Shown here piece by piece: positions 18,367 to 26,840 of a DNA stretch of 64,000 nucleotides. The stretch spans positions 1,685,001-1,749,000 of the forward strand of contig NZ_PHUL01000001.1 of the NCBI RefSeq assembly GCF_002813425.1. The letters are read 5' to 3'. The number at the start of each line of letters is the position of its first letter. Positions within the stretch are counted from its first letter, which is position 1. The stretch comes from Cellulophaga sp. RHA19 (lineage in GTDB: Bacteria; Bacteroidota; Bacteroidia; Flavobacteriales; Flavobacteriaceae). The position numbers were made by a program, and so were the translations under genes. The notes under the pieces are model-generated. The model was not told where the DNA came from. It saw only the letters and a program-made list of their open reading frames with translations, and made no database searches.

Positions 18367-19857
18367 ATGACGCTTAACTACAAAATTATAATACACATAA
18401 TGGGTTTGTTACTACTTTGTAACGGAGCATTTATGGGGTTGTCTGCGGGTATTAGTGCTATATATAAAGATGGTGCTACATTGGAAATTACAATGGCTGC
18501 TTTGGTTACCTTGGCTGCTGGTGCTATGGCAATGCTTGGTACTAGAGGTCACAAAAAAGAGGTAAAAAGAAAAGAAGGGTATTTAATTGTAACTTTTGGT
18601 TGGATAGTTATGTCGCTTTCAGGAGTTTTGCCATACCTTTTTACAGAATCTATACCTAGTTTTACCAATGCTTTTTTTGAAACTGTCTCTGGTTATACGA
18701 CCACAGGAGCTACTATTTTAAATGATATAGAAGTTTTACCAGAAGGCATTCTGTTTTGGCGAAGCTTAACACACTGGATTGGTGGTATGGGTATTATTGT
18801 TTTAGCAATTGCAATTTTACCAATTTTAGGTATTGGTGGTATGCAGTTGTTTTCTGCAGAATCTCCTGGTCCAAGTGCAGATAAATTACACCCTCGTATT
18901 ACAGATACGGCAAAAAGACTTTGGTATATTTATGTTGGTTATACAGTTGCAGAAACTATTTTATTGAAGTTGGCAGGAATGTCTTTTTTTGATGCTATAA
19001 ACCACTCTTTAGCAACATTGTCTACAGGAGGTTTTTCTACTAAAAATGCAAGTTTAGCGTATTGGAATAACGATCCTTTGATACAATATATAGTTATTTT
19101 ATTTATGTTTTTGGCGGGTAGTAACTTTGTGTTGAGTTACTTTGCTTTTAAGGGTAAAATACAAAAAATGTTAAAAGATGAAGAGTTTAAATTTTATACT
19201 GGCTTTGTAGTGTTTTTTACCTTAATAGCAGCCTTAACAGTATATTTAAAAGCAGATGTTCCTGTTTCAGATTATCACCCTATGGTATTAGGAGAAGCAG
19301 AAAGTGCTTTTAGACATACACTCTTTCAAATTATATCTGTAATAACTACAACAGGTTTTGTTACTGCAGACTTTACAAGCTGGACACCTTTTTTAACTGT
19401 TTTCTTTTTTGGATTAATGTTTTTAGGTGGTTGTGCTGGTTCTACATCTGGTGGTATAAAAGTAATGCGTCATTTACTTATTATTAAAAACGGATTATTA
19501 GAGTTTAAACGTACGTTACACGTTAACGCAATTATACCGGTACGTTATAATAATAAGATGGTGCCAGAAAAGATTGTCTACAATATTATAGCTTTTTTGG
19601 TTTTATATATGCTGCTATTTATACTAGGTGCTTTAGTGCTTAGTTTTCTTGGGTTAGATTTTGTTACTGCTATTGGTGGTGCAGCAACTTCTTTAGGTAA
19701 TGTAGGTCCGGGTCTTGGTAGTCTAAATCCGTTAGCTAATTTTGATGGTTTACCTGCTTTAGGTAAATGGTGGACAGCCTTTTTGATGTTAGCAGGTAGG
19801 TTGGAGCTATTTACGGTACTTATTATTTTAACTCCGTATTTTTGGAAGAAGATATAA
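18367..19857 (+). CDS. trkH: Trk potassium transporter TrkH
   Basis: The 496-aa membrane pore subunit for potassium uptake. The four pore-loop repeats of the SKT superfamily are visible through their glycine filters: 'TTTGAT' near 112, 'STGGFST' near 220, 'TTTGFVT' near 328 and 'SLGNVGPG' near 446. About ten hydrophobic segments surround them. I choose the ATG at 18367, one base after the trkA stop. A TTG at 18346 lies inside trkA and would add seven residues with no purpose. The 3' end overlaps the convergent SnoaL-like gene by 35 nt. Confidence 0.95.
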   Translation: MTLNYKIIIHIMGLLLLCNGAFMGLSAGISAIYKDGATLEITMAALVTLAAGAMAMLGTRGHKKEVKRKEGYLIVTFGWIVMSLSGVLPYLFTESIPSFTNAFFETVSGYTTTGATILNDIEVLPEGILFWRSLTHWIGGMGIIVLAIAILPILGIGGMQLFSAESPGPSADKLHPRITDTAKRLWYIYVGYTVAETILLKLAGMSFFDAINHSLATLSTGGFSTKNASLAYWNNDPLIQYIVILFMFLAGSNFVLSYFAFKGKIQKMLKDEEFKFYTGFVVFFTLIAALTVYLKADVPVSDYHPMVLGEAESAFRHTLFQIISVITTTGFVTADFTSWTPFLTVFFFGLMFLGGCAGSTSGGIKVMRHLLIIKNGLLEFKRTLHVNAIIPVRYNNKMVPEKIVYNIIAFLVLYMLLFILGALVLSFLGLDFVTAIGGAATSLGNVGPGLGSLNPLANFDGLPALGKWWTAFLMLAGRLELFTVLIILTPYFWKKI

Positions 19858-20308
19858 ATGTGTCTAACAAGTTGTTTGTTTTAGTTTGAATTTTAGATTT
19901 AAAAAAAGAAGACCAACCTAATAAATATCCGCTTATACCTAATGCTTGTTTAGACCAGTTCCATAAATTAAATGTGTCTACGTGTTCAATTATTTTTCCG
20001 TCTAAAAAGGTAAAATTAGCTGTAATGTTATTTGTAACTTTTCTTTTTTTTGAACCGTAAGTGTACACGGCTTTCCAATGCACACTTCCTTTGTTTTTAT
20101 TAGTTGTAATAGAGTTAAATGTTATTTGAGTTCCTCCGTTACTTCTGCTTAATAACATTTGCCACATTGCTTTTGCTCTATTGCCTTGTAATGTTCCAAA
20201 GGCAGGATCTGTAAATGTAATATCATCGTGATAGCAACTAAGCATACCCTTAATATCTGCATTAGAAAAGGAGGTGTAAAATTTCTGAATTAACTCTTTG
20301 TTTGTCAT
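19823..20308 (-). CDS. SnoaL-like (NTF2-fold) protein
   Basis: A 161-aa protein with an N-terminal SnoaL_2-type cone fold: 'LIQKFYTSFSNADIKGMLSCYHDDITFTDPAF' (parts 'FYTSFSNADIKGMLSCYHDD' and 'ITFTDPAFG') followed by 'AFGTLQGNRAKAMWQMLL', and a strand 'GKIIEHVDTFNLWNWSKQAL' near 108-127. Such proteins bind small hydrophobic ligands or act as isomerases, and no catalytic assignment is possible here. It starts 11 nt after the ChaN-like gene on the same strand. Its 3' end overlaps that of trkH in the opposite direction. Confidence 0.75.
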   Translation of the reverse strand: MTNKELIQKFYTSFSNADIKGMLSCYHDDITFTDPAFGTLQGNRAKAMWQMLLSRSNGGTQITFNSITTNKNKGSVHWKAVYTYGSKKRKVTNNITANFTFLDGKIIEHVDTFNLWNWSKQALGISGYLLGWSSFFKSKIQTKTNNLLDTFISSSKNTELK

Positions 20309-20319
20309 TTTTAATGAGT

Positions 20320-21168
20320 TTAGTATGTGGTTGTCATATCATCATCAACACAAATAATATAATCAGCAACATTTAAGCGCTCTTCTTTTAGCTTGGTAAT
20401 ATCTTCTTGATTTACAGTGCTAATAGTTACGTAGTTTAAATTACCGTTTTTGTTTTTTAAATACCATAAAATACCTTCGTAATTATTAGAGTGGTATGCA
20501 CCATTGTAATGTATAAAGGTGGTATTGGGTTTGTAATTTTTTAAAATAAAATGAGCCATTGTAGCGTCTTTTATTGCTTGTGCCATAACTAGCTCTGGAG
20601 TACCATGATCTCCCATCATTTTTAAAATATTTTTATAAGTGGGTAATTCGCTATCAAAAATAATAGGTAAAGGTGCTATCCAGCTTTTTTCTAGTGTAGA
20701 TAAAGAATCTAAACCAGAAAAGCCCTTCTTGTAGACCAAGTTGGCATATCGTCTTGGAATGTTAGTTGCAATAAAAGGTAGTTTGTTCTCTTTTGCGTAA
20801 TTTACCAGAGGAGCATAGTCTGTTTTGTAATTAGGCCATAACCTAGCAACAGTGTCTAATGCTTTTGCATCTATAATATTATTTAGGTAATTGTTTACTT
20901 GTGTTTGGTTGTCTGCCTCTAGCATTTCTGCGCCTAATACAATTGTTTTGCTTTTATGTATGTCTTTAGTAACCTCAAGTTCTAACCAGTGAGCAATGGC
21001 GTTATTGTGTAGTTCTCCAAACAGAACAATATCTTTTTGACTTAGGTCTTTTAGCATTTTCTTGTAACCTACTTTTTTACCTTTAGCATTATAAATTACA
21101 TATGCTGGTTTTTGGCTATAAATTGATAAGGAAAAAAGTAAGGCTATTGCAATTTGAAATATTTTCAC
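20320..21168 (-). CDS. ChaN-like haem-binding (Tiki/EreA-fold) exported protein
   Basis: A 282-aa protein with a cleavable signal peptide ending at 'SLSIYSQ'. The ChaN family signature 'IVLFGELHNNAIAHWLELEV' is at about 48-67, and the later His motif 'FIHYNGAYHSNNYEGILWYL' corresponds to the second half of the site. Campylobacter ChaN binds haem and is linked to iron uptake. Here there is no TonB receptor or haem gene nearby, so iron function is inference. There is no lipobox cysteine, so it is probably periplasmic rather than lipidated. Confidence 0.75.
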   Translation of the reverse strand: MKIFQIAIALLFSLSIYSQKPAYVIYNAKGKKVGYKKMLKDLSQKDIVLFGELHNNAIAHWLELEVTKDIHKSKTIVLGAEMLEADNQTQVNNYLNNIIDAKALDTVARLWPNYKTDYAPLVNYAKENKLPFIATNIPRRYANLVYKKGFSGLDSLSTLEKSWIAPLPIIFDSELPTYKNILKMMGDHGTPELVMAQAIKDATMAHFILKNYKPNTTFIHYNGAYHSNNYEGILWYLKNKNGNLNYVTISTVNQEDITKLKEERLNVADYIICVDDDMTTTY

Positions 21169-21270
21169 AGTTGTAATTTTTTTTGAATTTTACTAAAATA
21201 AACATTATTAGTAGAGCATAGTAGTATTTAAAAATGCTATGTTCTTTTAAAAGTAACTATTTGCTACTAT

Positions 21271-22344
21271 TTAATACATTAAAAATGCAAAAGCACTTAG
21301 TATTGTAATTGCTATGGGTATTACAATTACAAAATAAATAAAAGTAGCTAAAGAGCCCTTAAAGAAGCTTAAAAGCCAGCCTTGCTTATAAAATTTTTGT
21401 AGAGCAATACACAAATATATAAAGGTAGAAAGTATAATTAAAAATTGAACATAACCAGAGAAACTAGGCCACACAAAACTAATTAGTAATAAAATTATAA
21501 ATGTGCTAAATAGATATGAAAAATAGTAAAAAGCAAACACCAAGTGGTATGCAAATGGCCCTTTACTGTAAAAAAGTAATTTTAGAATAAATGCGAATAT
21601 TGGTAGTAGAAAAAACAATGCAATTGGTATAGTGTCATAAAACGAGTGTAAAATGCTTGCTAAACTACCGTTGTCTTTATAAAGTTTTAAGACTTGAGTG
21701 TATGCTTTTTTTGTAAAATAGCCTGCATCTTCTGTTTGGCCCATTTCTTTAGTTATTAAAGAGTCTGGTGCGTTAATATCAATTAAAGAATCTACTTTAG
21801 ATTCGTTAAAACCAAAAGTCATAAAGTCATCACCTTTGTAATTTTGTCCTTTAATAATAGAATCTAACTTCGCTAATTCTTCATCTTTTAGGCCTGTTTT
21901 ATCTTGGTTTTGCTTTAGTTTCTCTATAACAGTAGCAGCAGCTAAAGAATCGTTAGCGTTGTATGTTTTTATAGAATCTATAGTTTGTTTAAGTGTTTTT
22001 TCTGATTTTACACTTTCTCTAATTTGACGTTCTTGTTTACTTACCTTAAATGAAAAGAAAAAGAAAAATACGATTGACGAAAATAAGTACAGTTGTGCAG
22101 GGTGAAGATATAATAAGCGCTTGCCTTCTATAAATTTAGTAGGTAAATACCCAGGTTTTAAAAGCAAAGGAAAAAAACTTTTAAAGAAACGAGCGTCTAC
22201 AGAAAAATAGTTTTTAATTGTGTTGCTAAATAAAACACCAACCGTTAATTTGTCGTTAGATTTTTGTCCGCAATGGGGACAAAACTCATAAGTTGCATCA
22301 AATTTGTTTTCACAATTTTTACAAGCAGTATTGGTGTTGGGCAT
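21271..22344 (-). CDS. DUF3667 zinc-ribbon membrane protein (paralogue 1)
   Basis: A 357-aa protein that opens with a zinc ribbon, 'CKNCENKFDATYEFCPHCGQ' (two CxxC pairs). The conserved segment 'PGYLPTKFIEGKRLLYLHPA' follows (about 67-86), then a transmembrane helix and a charged, probably extracytoplasmic, region (about 110-225) unlike that of the second paralogue. Four or five C-terminal helices end the protein. DUF3667 has no established function. A shorter paralogue is at 40177-40968. Confidence 0.75.
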   Translation of the reverse strand: MPNTNTACKNCENKFDATYEFCPHCGQKSNDKLTVGVLFSNTIKNYFSVDARFFKSFFPLLLKPGYLPTKFIEGKRLLYLHPAQLYLFSSIVFFFFFSFKVSKQERQIRESVKSEKTLKQTIDSIKTYNANDSLAAATVIEKLKQNQDKTGLKDEELAKLDSIIKGQNYKGDDFMTFGFNESKVDSLIDINAPDSLITKEMGQTEDAGYFTKKAYTQVLKLYKDNGSLASILHSFYDTIPIALFFLLPIFAFILKLLFYSKGPFAYHLVFAFYYFSYLFSTFIILLLISFVWPSFSGYVQFLIILSTFIYLCIALQKFYKQGWLLSFFKGSLATFIYFVIVIPIAITILSAFAFLMY

Positions 22345-22379
22345 TTATGCTGGTTTTACAGCTAAGATAATTATTTTAT

Positions 22380-23264
22380 TTAAACAGAGAAATCGTAGTC
22401 TAAAGGGGTAGGAAATAGCTTAGTAAATTTTTTATGTGGCACCTTTTTTAAGCTCATTTTTTTATTTGTAAATGGATGAATAAAGTCAAGTGAATATGCG
22501 TGTAAATACAATCCTTTTCCTTTTATAATTTTATCTTCAAGTCCATACTGCGCATCTCCTAAAATAGGGTTTCCAATAGAGGATAAATGTACTCTAAGTT
22601 GGTGTTTTCTTCCTGTTTCTGGTTTTAATTTTACAAGATTTAGATAGCTAAATCTTTTTGAGGCTACACTTTTTATTACGTTGTATTTAGATAAGGCCTC
22701 TTTATTGTCTACTATGGTGCTAATAATTCCTTTTACGGGCATTTTTCCAATAGTAACTGCTAAGTAAGTTTTTGTGATCTTTTTATTTTCAAAAAGCTTA
22801 TTAAGGGCTAATATGCTAGCTGAGGTTTTTCCAATTAATAGTAGTCCTGTTGTAGGATAATCTAGTCTGTGTGTTGGTCGTGGTTTTGTAGCGTCTGCTA
22901 GGGTACTTTTTACAATGTTTTGCTCTAGTGCGTTATCTATGGTTTTAAAAGAGTTGCCGCTAACTAATATTCCTGCAGGTTTATTTATTACGGCTAAATA
23001 ATTGTCTTGGTAAATAACCTCTAACTCTAAATCTAGCTTTTTCTTATTCTGATTTTCTTTAGGCTTGTGATAGGTTATTTCTTCAGCTCCATTTATAAAC
23101 GTAGCGGTAGTTGCTTTTTTTCCATCAATATAAACCAGCCCTTTTTTAACTGCTTTTTTTAATGCAGATTTTGTACTTATACCTATAAAAATACCTATGC
23201 CATATTCTTGAAACCGAATAGGTGTTTTTTGTAAAGTTGCTATGTGAGTTTCTGTAGAGATAAT
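22380..23264 (-). CDS. RluA-family pseudouridine synthase, non-canonical start
   Basis: An RNA uridine isomerase with an S4-like N-terminal part and a full RluA domain. My manual translation upstream of the ATG at 22742 stays open and reads 'AVINKPAGILVSGN', the catalytic 'THRLDYPTTGLLLIGK' (Asp is the nucleophile) and 'KITKTYLAVTIGKMPVKG'. The known C-terminal half follows ('ETGRKHQLRVHL', 'PILGDAQYG'). The full protein would be about 294 aa, so the ATG at 22742 is internal. No ATG, GTG, TTG or CTG is present in this frame between the upstream stop near 23340 and about 23138, which lies well inside the S4 region. I mark the start at an ATT at 23264, where homology-like sequence seems to begin ('IISTETH'). 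The target could be rRNA or tRNA. The start could also reflect a lost start codon or a sequence error. Confidence 0.8.
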   Translation of the reverse strand: MISTETHIATLQKTPIRFQEYGIGIFIGISTKSALKKAVKKGLVYIDGKKATTATFINGAEEITYHKPKENQNKKKLDLELEVIYQDNYLAVINKPAGILVSGNSFKTIDNALEQNIVKSTLADATKPRPTHRLDYPTTGLLLIGKTSASILALNKLFENKKITKTYLAVTIGKMPVKGIISTIVDNKEALSKYNVIKSVASKRFSYLNLVKLKPETGRKHQLRVHLSSIGNPILGDAQYGLEDKIIKGKGLYLHAYSLDFIHPFTNKKMSLKKVPHKKFTKLFPTPLDYDFSV

Positions 23265-23290
23265 TTTACTTTTAAGAAAAGTAAATGTAT

Positions 23291-23328
23291 AAAAAAAGGT
23301 CTTATTGCAAATGCTAATAAGACCTTTT
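23291..23328 (-). terminator. Terminator of the aminotransferase gene
   Basis: A 13-bp perfect stem (AAAAGGTCTTATT and complement, about 9-nt loop) is followed by seven T on the minus strand. It lies 22 nt past the aminotransferase stop and only about 30 nt before the presumed start of the pseudouridine synthase. Confidence 0.88.
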
Positions 23329-23349
23329 GTATAGTTTTGTTATGCTTAT

Positions 23350-24534
23350 TTATAAGACAGCTTTAATTCTGCTTACAGCTTCTCTTAATTCTTTTTCTGA
23401 TGCAGCATAAGAAATACGTATGCAATTAGGATTTCCAAATGCTTCACCTGTAACAGTTGCAACATTTGCATTTTCTAATAAATACATAGATAAGTCTGAT
23501 GCATTGTTTATGGCAGTACCATTTAATGTTTTACCAAAAAATGCAGAGATATCAGGAAAAACATAAAAAGCACCTTCTGGTACATTTAATTTAAAACCTT
23601 CTATTTCGCCTAAAAGCTCTAAAACAAGATCTCTTCTTTTATGAAACTCATCAATCATAAATTGTATTTTGCTAACAGGAGCTTCTAACGCAGCAATAGT
23701 TGCACGTTGAGCAATTGCATTAGCACCACTTGTATTTTGACCTTGAAATTTAGTACACGCTTTAGCAATAGATTCTGGAGCGCCAATAAAACCAATACGC
23801 CACCCGGTCATTGCAAATGCCTTAGAAACACCGTTTACTGTTATAGTACGGTCATACATACCATCTATACCAGCAATACTAACGTGTCCGCCTCTAAAGT
23901 TTATGTGTTCATAAATTTCATCAGAAACCACATAAATATTAGGGTGTTTTTTTAATACTTCTGCTAAGCCCTCTAGCTCTTCTTTGCTGTATACAGATCC
24001 GCTTGGATTACAAGGAGAGCTAAACCACATCATTTTAGTGTTAGGGGTAATAGCAGCTTCTAATTGAGCGGGAGTCATTTTAAAATCTGTATCAATACTA
24101 GTAGCAACTTCTACAGGAGTTCCTTCTGCTAGTTTTACAATATCACTATAGCTAACCCAGTAAGGTGCAGGTAAAATTACTTCGTCACCCTTATTTAACA
24201 TACACATTGCAATGTTAGCTAAAGACTGTTTAGCACCAGTGCTAACTACTATTTGGTTAAGACCGTATGTTAAATTGTTGTCTCTTTTAAATTTGTTTGC
24301 AATAGCTTGTTTTAAATCTGCATAACCATCTACAGGAGAATAACTGCTGTAGTTATCATCTATAGCTTGTTTTGCTGCATCTTTAATAAAATCTGGAATA
24401 TTAAAATCTGGTTCTCCTAAACTTAAACCAATAATATCTTTACCAGCGTTACGTAATTCTCTTGCTTTTGCTGCCATTGCTAATGTGGCAGATGTAGACA
24501 TATTTGTGATTCTGTCAGATAAATGATTGCTCAT
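23350..24534 (-). CDS. Class I/II pyridoxal-phosphate aminotransferase (aspartate aminotransferase type)
   Basis: A fold-type I aminotransferase of about 394 aa, most like the bacterial Ib aspartate/prephenate aminotransferases. The motifs are 'GLSLGEPDFNIP' near 33-44, 'NPSGSVYSKEEL' for the conserved Asn, 'VSDEIYEHINF' for the Asp/Tyr pair, 'SKAFAMTGWRIGF' with the PLP-binding Lys, and 'CIRISYAAS' with the carboxylate-binding Arg. I start at the ATG at 24534. The TTG at 24579 would lie inside the upstream desaturase gene. It follows the desaturase by 16 nt and ends at a strong terminator. Confidence 0.9.
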   Translation of the reverse strand: MSNHLSDRITNMSTSATLAMAAKARELRNAGKDIIGLSLGEPDFNIPDFIKDAAKQAIDDNYSSYSPVDGYADLKQAIANKFKRDNNLTYGLNQIVVSTGAKQSLANIAMCMLNKGDEVILPAPYWVSYSDIVKLAEGTPVEVATSIDTDFKMTPAQLEAAITPNTKMMWFSSPCNPSGSVYSKEELEGLAEVLKKHPNIYVVSDEIYEHINFRGGHVSIAGIDGMYDRTITVNGVSKAFAMTGWRIGFIGAPESIAKACTKFQGQNTSGANAIAQRATIAALEAPVSKIQFMIDEFHKRRDLVLELLGEIEGFKLNVPEGAFYVFPDISAFFGKTLNGTAINNASDLSMYLLENANVATVTGEAFGNPNCIRISYAASEKELREAVSRIKAVL

Positions 24535-24550
24535 ACTTTTTTTGTTTTTA

Positions 24551-25651
24551 CTAGTACTGTAAAGCTGGTTTTTTTCCAAGCTCTTTTAAATGTTTAAAGT
24601 GCGAAATTATAGCTTTTCTAGTAGTTTTGTATTCATTATAAGGCAAATTAAATTCATTTGCCGTTTGTTTCACAATTTTAGAGATATTTGTGTAATGAAT
24701 GTGACTAATATTTGGAAAAATATGATGTTCAACCTGATGATTTAATCCACCTGTAAACCAATTTACAACCTTATTTTTAGTTCCAAAATTTACAGTAGTA
24801 AACAATTGGTGTATAGCCCAAGTGTTTTTCATTGTACCTGTTTCGTCTGGCAATGGTGTTTCTGCATCATGAACAACATGTGCTAATTGAAATACGACAC
24901 TCAAAATAACACCAGCAACATAGTGCATAATAAAAAATCCAATAAGTACTTGCCACCAAGCAACATTAGCAAAAAGTAATGGTAAAACAATCCAAATTGT
25001 AATGTACAATAATTTTGTAATTACAAGTGTACTCCAGTTACCTACTTTACTTGGTTTTTTACCATAAGACAAATTACGCTTCATGTAACGATACATCTGT
25101 TGAAAATCTGTAGTAATAGCCCAGTTAAAGGTTAATAAACCGTATAGAAATACAGAGTAAAAATGCTGAAATTTATGGTGTTTTCTCCATTCTGCATGTT
25201 TAGAAAAACGCAAAATTCTTCCGGCTTCTAAATCTTCATCATGTTCATGGATGTTTGTGTAAGTGTGGTGTAATACATTATGTTGTACCTGCCAGTTGTA
25301 AACATTACCAGCTAAAATGTAGATACTACCACCCATTATTTTGTTTACCCATTTGTTGTTAGAGTATGCGCCATGGTTACCATCGTGCATAACGTTCATG
25401 CCAACACCAGCCATACCAACTCCCATAACAATGGTTAATAGTAAATTAGCCCAAATTGGTAGCCCAAGGGTTAATATTAAAAAGTAAGGCGCTAAAAATA
25501 GCGTAAACATTACTATTGTTTTAATGTGTAGTTTCCAGTTTCCTGTTTTTTTAATCTCGTTTTCTTTAAAGTATGTATTAACACGTTTGTTCAAAGTTTT
25601 AAAAAATTGAGCTGAATCTTTACGTGAAAACCTTATTGATTTATTCTCCAT
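24551..25651 (-). CDS. Membrane fatty-acid desaturase (acyl-lipid/acyl-CoA type)
   Basis: A 366-aa integral membrane di-iron desaturase. The three histidine boxes are complete: 'HDGNHGAYS' near 89, 'HNVLHHTYTN' near 123 and 'NHQVEHHIFP' near 304. The third box with Gln in place of the first His ('QVEHH') is typical of front-end desaturases (delta-5/delta-6 group), but the fused cytochrome b5 domain of eukaryotic members is absent. Two hydrophobic pairs surround the boxes. The likely role is to introduce double bonds into membrane lipids, for example for cold adaptation. It shares a strand with the aminotransferase but has no obvious metabolic link. Confidence 0.88.
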   Translation of the reverse strand: MENKSIRFSRKDSAQFFKTLNKRVNTYFKENEIKKTGNWKLHIKTIVMFTLFLAPYFLILTLGLPIWANLLLTIVMGVGMAGVGMNVMHDGNHGAYSNNKWVNKIMGGSIYILAGNVYNWQVQHNVLHHTYTNIHEHDEDLEAGRILRFSKHAEWRKHHKFQHFYSVFLYGLLTFNWAITTDFQQMYRYMKRNLSYGKKPSKVGNWSTLVITKLLYITIWIVLPLLFANVAWWQVLIGFFIMHYVAGVILSVVFQLAHVVHDAETPLPDETGTMKNTWAIHQLFTTVNFGTKNKVVNWFTGGLNHQVEHHIFPNISHIHYTNISKIVKQTANEFNLPYNEYKTTRKAIISHFKHLKELGKKPALQY

Positions 25652-25855
25652 AATTATTAAATTCTTAATTCTGTTTTCCTCTGTAATTGTTTTATTGAGG
25701 AATATATTTTATTTAGTAGATTTTTTTTATGTATTGATTATTATGATCTATTTGTCGTTAATAGTCATAAAAACTAAGTAAAGATAATGCAAAAGTACTT
25801 TTTATAATATGATAATTATCTTAAAATAAGAAATTTTTATGATTATGGAATTGCT

Positions 25856-25863
25856 TACTTTTG
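25856..25863 (+). promoter_or_regulatory. -7 promoter element of rsmG
   Basis: TACTTTTG fits TAnnTTTG and lies 20 nt upstream of the rsmG ATG. Confidence 0.5.
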
Positions 25864-25883
25864 CCAAAACTTAGATTAAATTT

Positions 25884-26519
25884 ATGAAGGCAGATATTAT
25901 TTTTAAGTATTTTCCAGACTTAACAGAACAACAAAAACAGCACTTTATAAAGCTTGAAGCGTTGTATGCAGATTGGAACCAAAAAATTAATGTGGTTTCT
26001 AGGAAAGATATAGACGAAATATATCTACGCCATGTGCTGCATTCTACAGGGATTGCTAAATTTCAGCAGTTTTTACCTGGAACAACTGTTTTAGATGTTG
26101 GTACAGGTGGAGGTTTTCCTGGTATACCTTTGGCCATTCTTTTTCCTGAAACTCAATTTACTTTAGTTGATGCAATTGGCAAAAAAATAAAAGTAGTACA
26201 ACAAGTTGTAGATGGTTTAGGATTAACTAATGTTACTGCTAAACATATGCGTGTAGAAGATCTTGATACTCAGTTTGATTTTATAGTGAGTAGGGCAGTA
26301 GCTGCAATGCCTACTTTTGTCCGTTGGATAAAGGGGCGTATAAAAAAAGATTCTTTACACGAACGCCGTAACGGTATTTTGTACCTTAAAGGGGGTGATT
26401 TGTCAGAGGAGTTAAAAGATTATAAAACTACTGAGATTTACAATCTTTCTGATTATTTCTCTGAGGACTTTTTTGAAACCAAAAAAGTAGTTTACTTGCC
26501 TTTAAAGTACAAGGGGTAA
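25884..26519 (+). CDS. rsmG: 16S rRNA (guanine527-N7)-methyltransferase
   Basis: The 211-aa SAM-dependent methyltransferase RsmG (GidB) modifies G527 in the 530 loop of 16S rRNA. The glycine-rich SAM site reads 'VLDVGTGGGFPGIPLAI' at about 69-85, preceded by 'NVVSRKDIDEIYLRHVLHS' (about 35-53) and followed by 'DAIGKKIKVVQ' and 'VSRAVAAM', all family hallmarks. It is a single gene with its own promoter and terminator. Loss of this function in other bacteria gives low-level streptomycin resistance. Confidence 0.95.
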   Translation: MKADIIFKYFPDLTEQQKQHFIKLEALYADWNQKINVVSRKDIDEIYLRHVLHSTGIAKFQQFLPGTTVLDVGTGGGFPGIPLAILFPETQFTLVDAIGKKIKVVQQVVDGLGLTNVTAKHMRVEDLDTQFDFIVSRAVAAMPTFVRWIKGRIKKDSLHERRNGILYLKGGDLSEELKDYKTTEIYNLSDYFSEDFFETKKVVYLPLKYKG

Positions 26520-26560
26520 CTTAGATACTAAGCATTCTGTTAAAAGAATACTTACAATTT

Positions 26561-26611
26561 TTAGCATAATTCTTCATATAACTATATATGTTGGTTATGC
26601 TAATTTTTTTT
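26561..26611 (+). terminator. Terminator of rsmG
   Basis: The stem TTAGCATAA / TTATGCTAA encloses a second small stem (CATATA/TATATG) and is followed by a run of eight T, 42 nt past the rsmG stop. Confidence 0.7.
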
Positions 26612-26774
26612 CTCTGTTTTTCTGTGTGTGTGGTAACGCTCTCTTTCATAGCCTGTCTATTTTTTAATCAAATTTACAATAAGTAAACTGTCTGTTTACA
26701 TTTACTTAACGTTAAATTTACATTAAAATTGTTTAAAAAGCAATTTTTCAATAGATGTGACTTCTTATTAAACA

Positions 26775-26819
26775 TAAAAAAGCCAAAACTAATAGATAAA
26801 TATCTATCGTTTTGGCTTT
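26775..26819 (-). terminator. Terminator of pruA
   Basis: A stem of about 19 bp (AAAGCCAAAAC..TAGATA and complement, very short loop) precedes a T-run on the minus strand, 22 nt past the pruA stop. Confidence 0.85.
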
Positions 26820-26840
26820 AAATTTGTTTTTAAAAAGATC

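Larger units (their letters stand above)
26520..26840. other. Intergenic gap between rsmG and pruA
   Basis: This 321-nt convergent gap contains the two terminators listed separately (26561-26611 and 26775-26819). The remaining AT-rich sequence holds no open frame, repeat or RNA motif that I can support. Confidence 0.7.

Noticed and set aside
21215..21250. Imperfect hairpin after the first DUF3667 gene
   Set aside because: The stem has mismatches and no T-run follows on the minus strand, so a terminator call is not supported.
22380..22742. Truncated 120-aa pseudouridine synthase or pseudogene
   Set aside because: The frame is open upstream through the catalytic HRLD motif and the S4-like region, so the gene is full length. 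Only the start codon is missing.
24535..24579. TTG start at 24579 for the aminotransferase
   Set aside because: It lies inside the upstream desaturase gene, and the extra 15 residues are not expected in the family.
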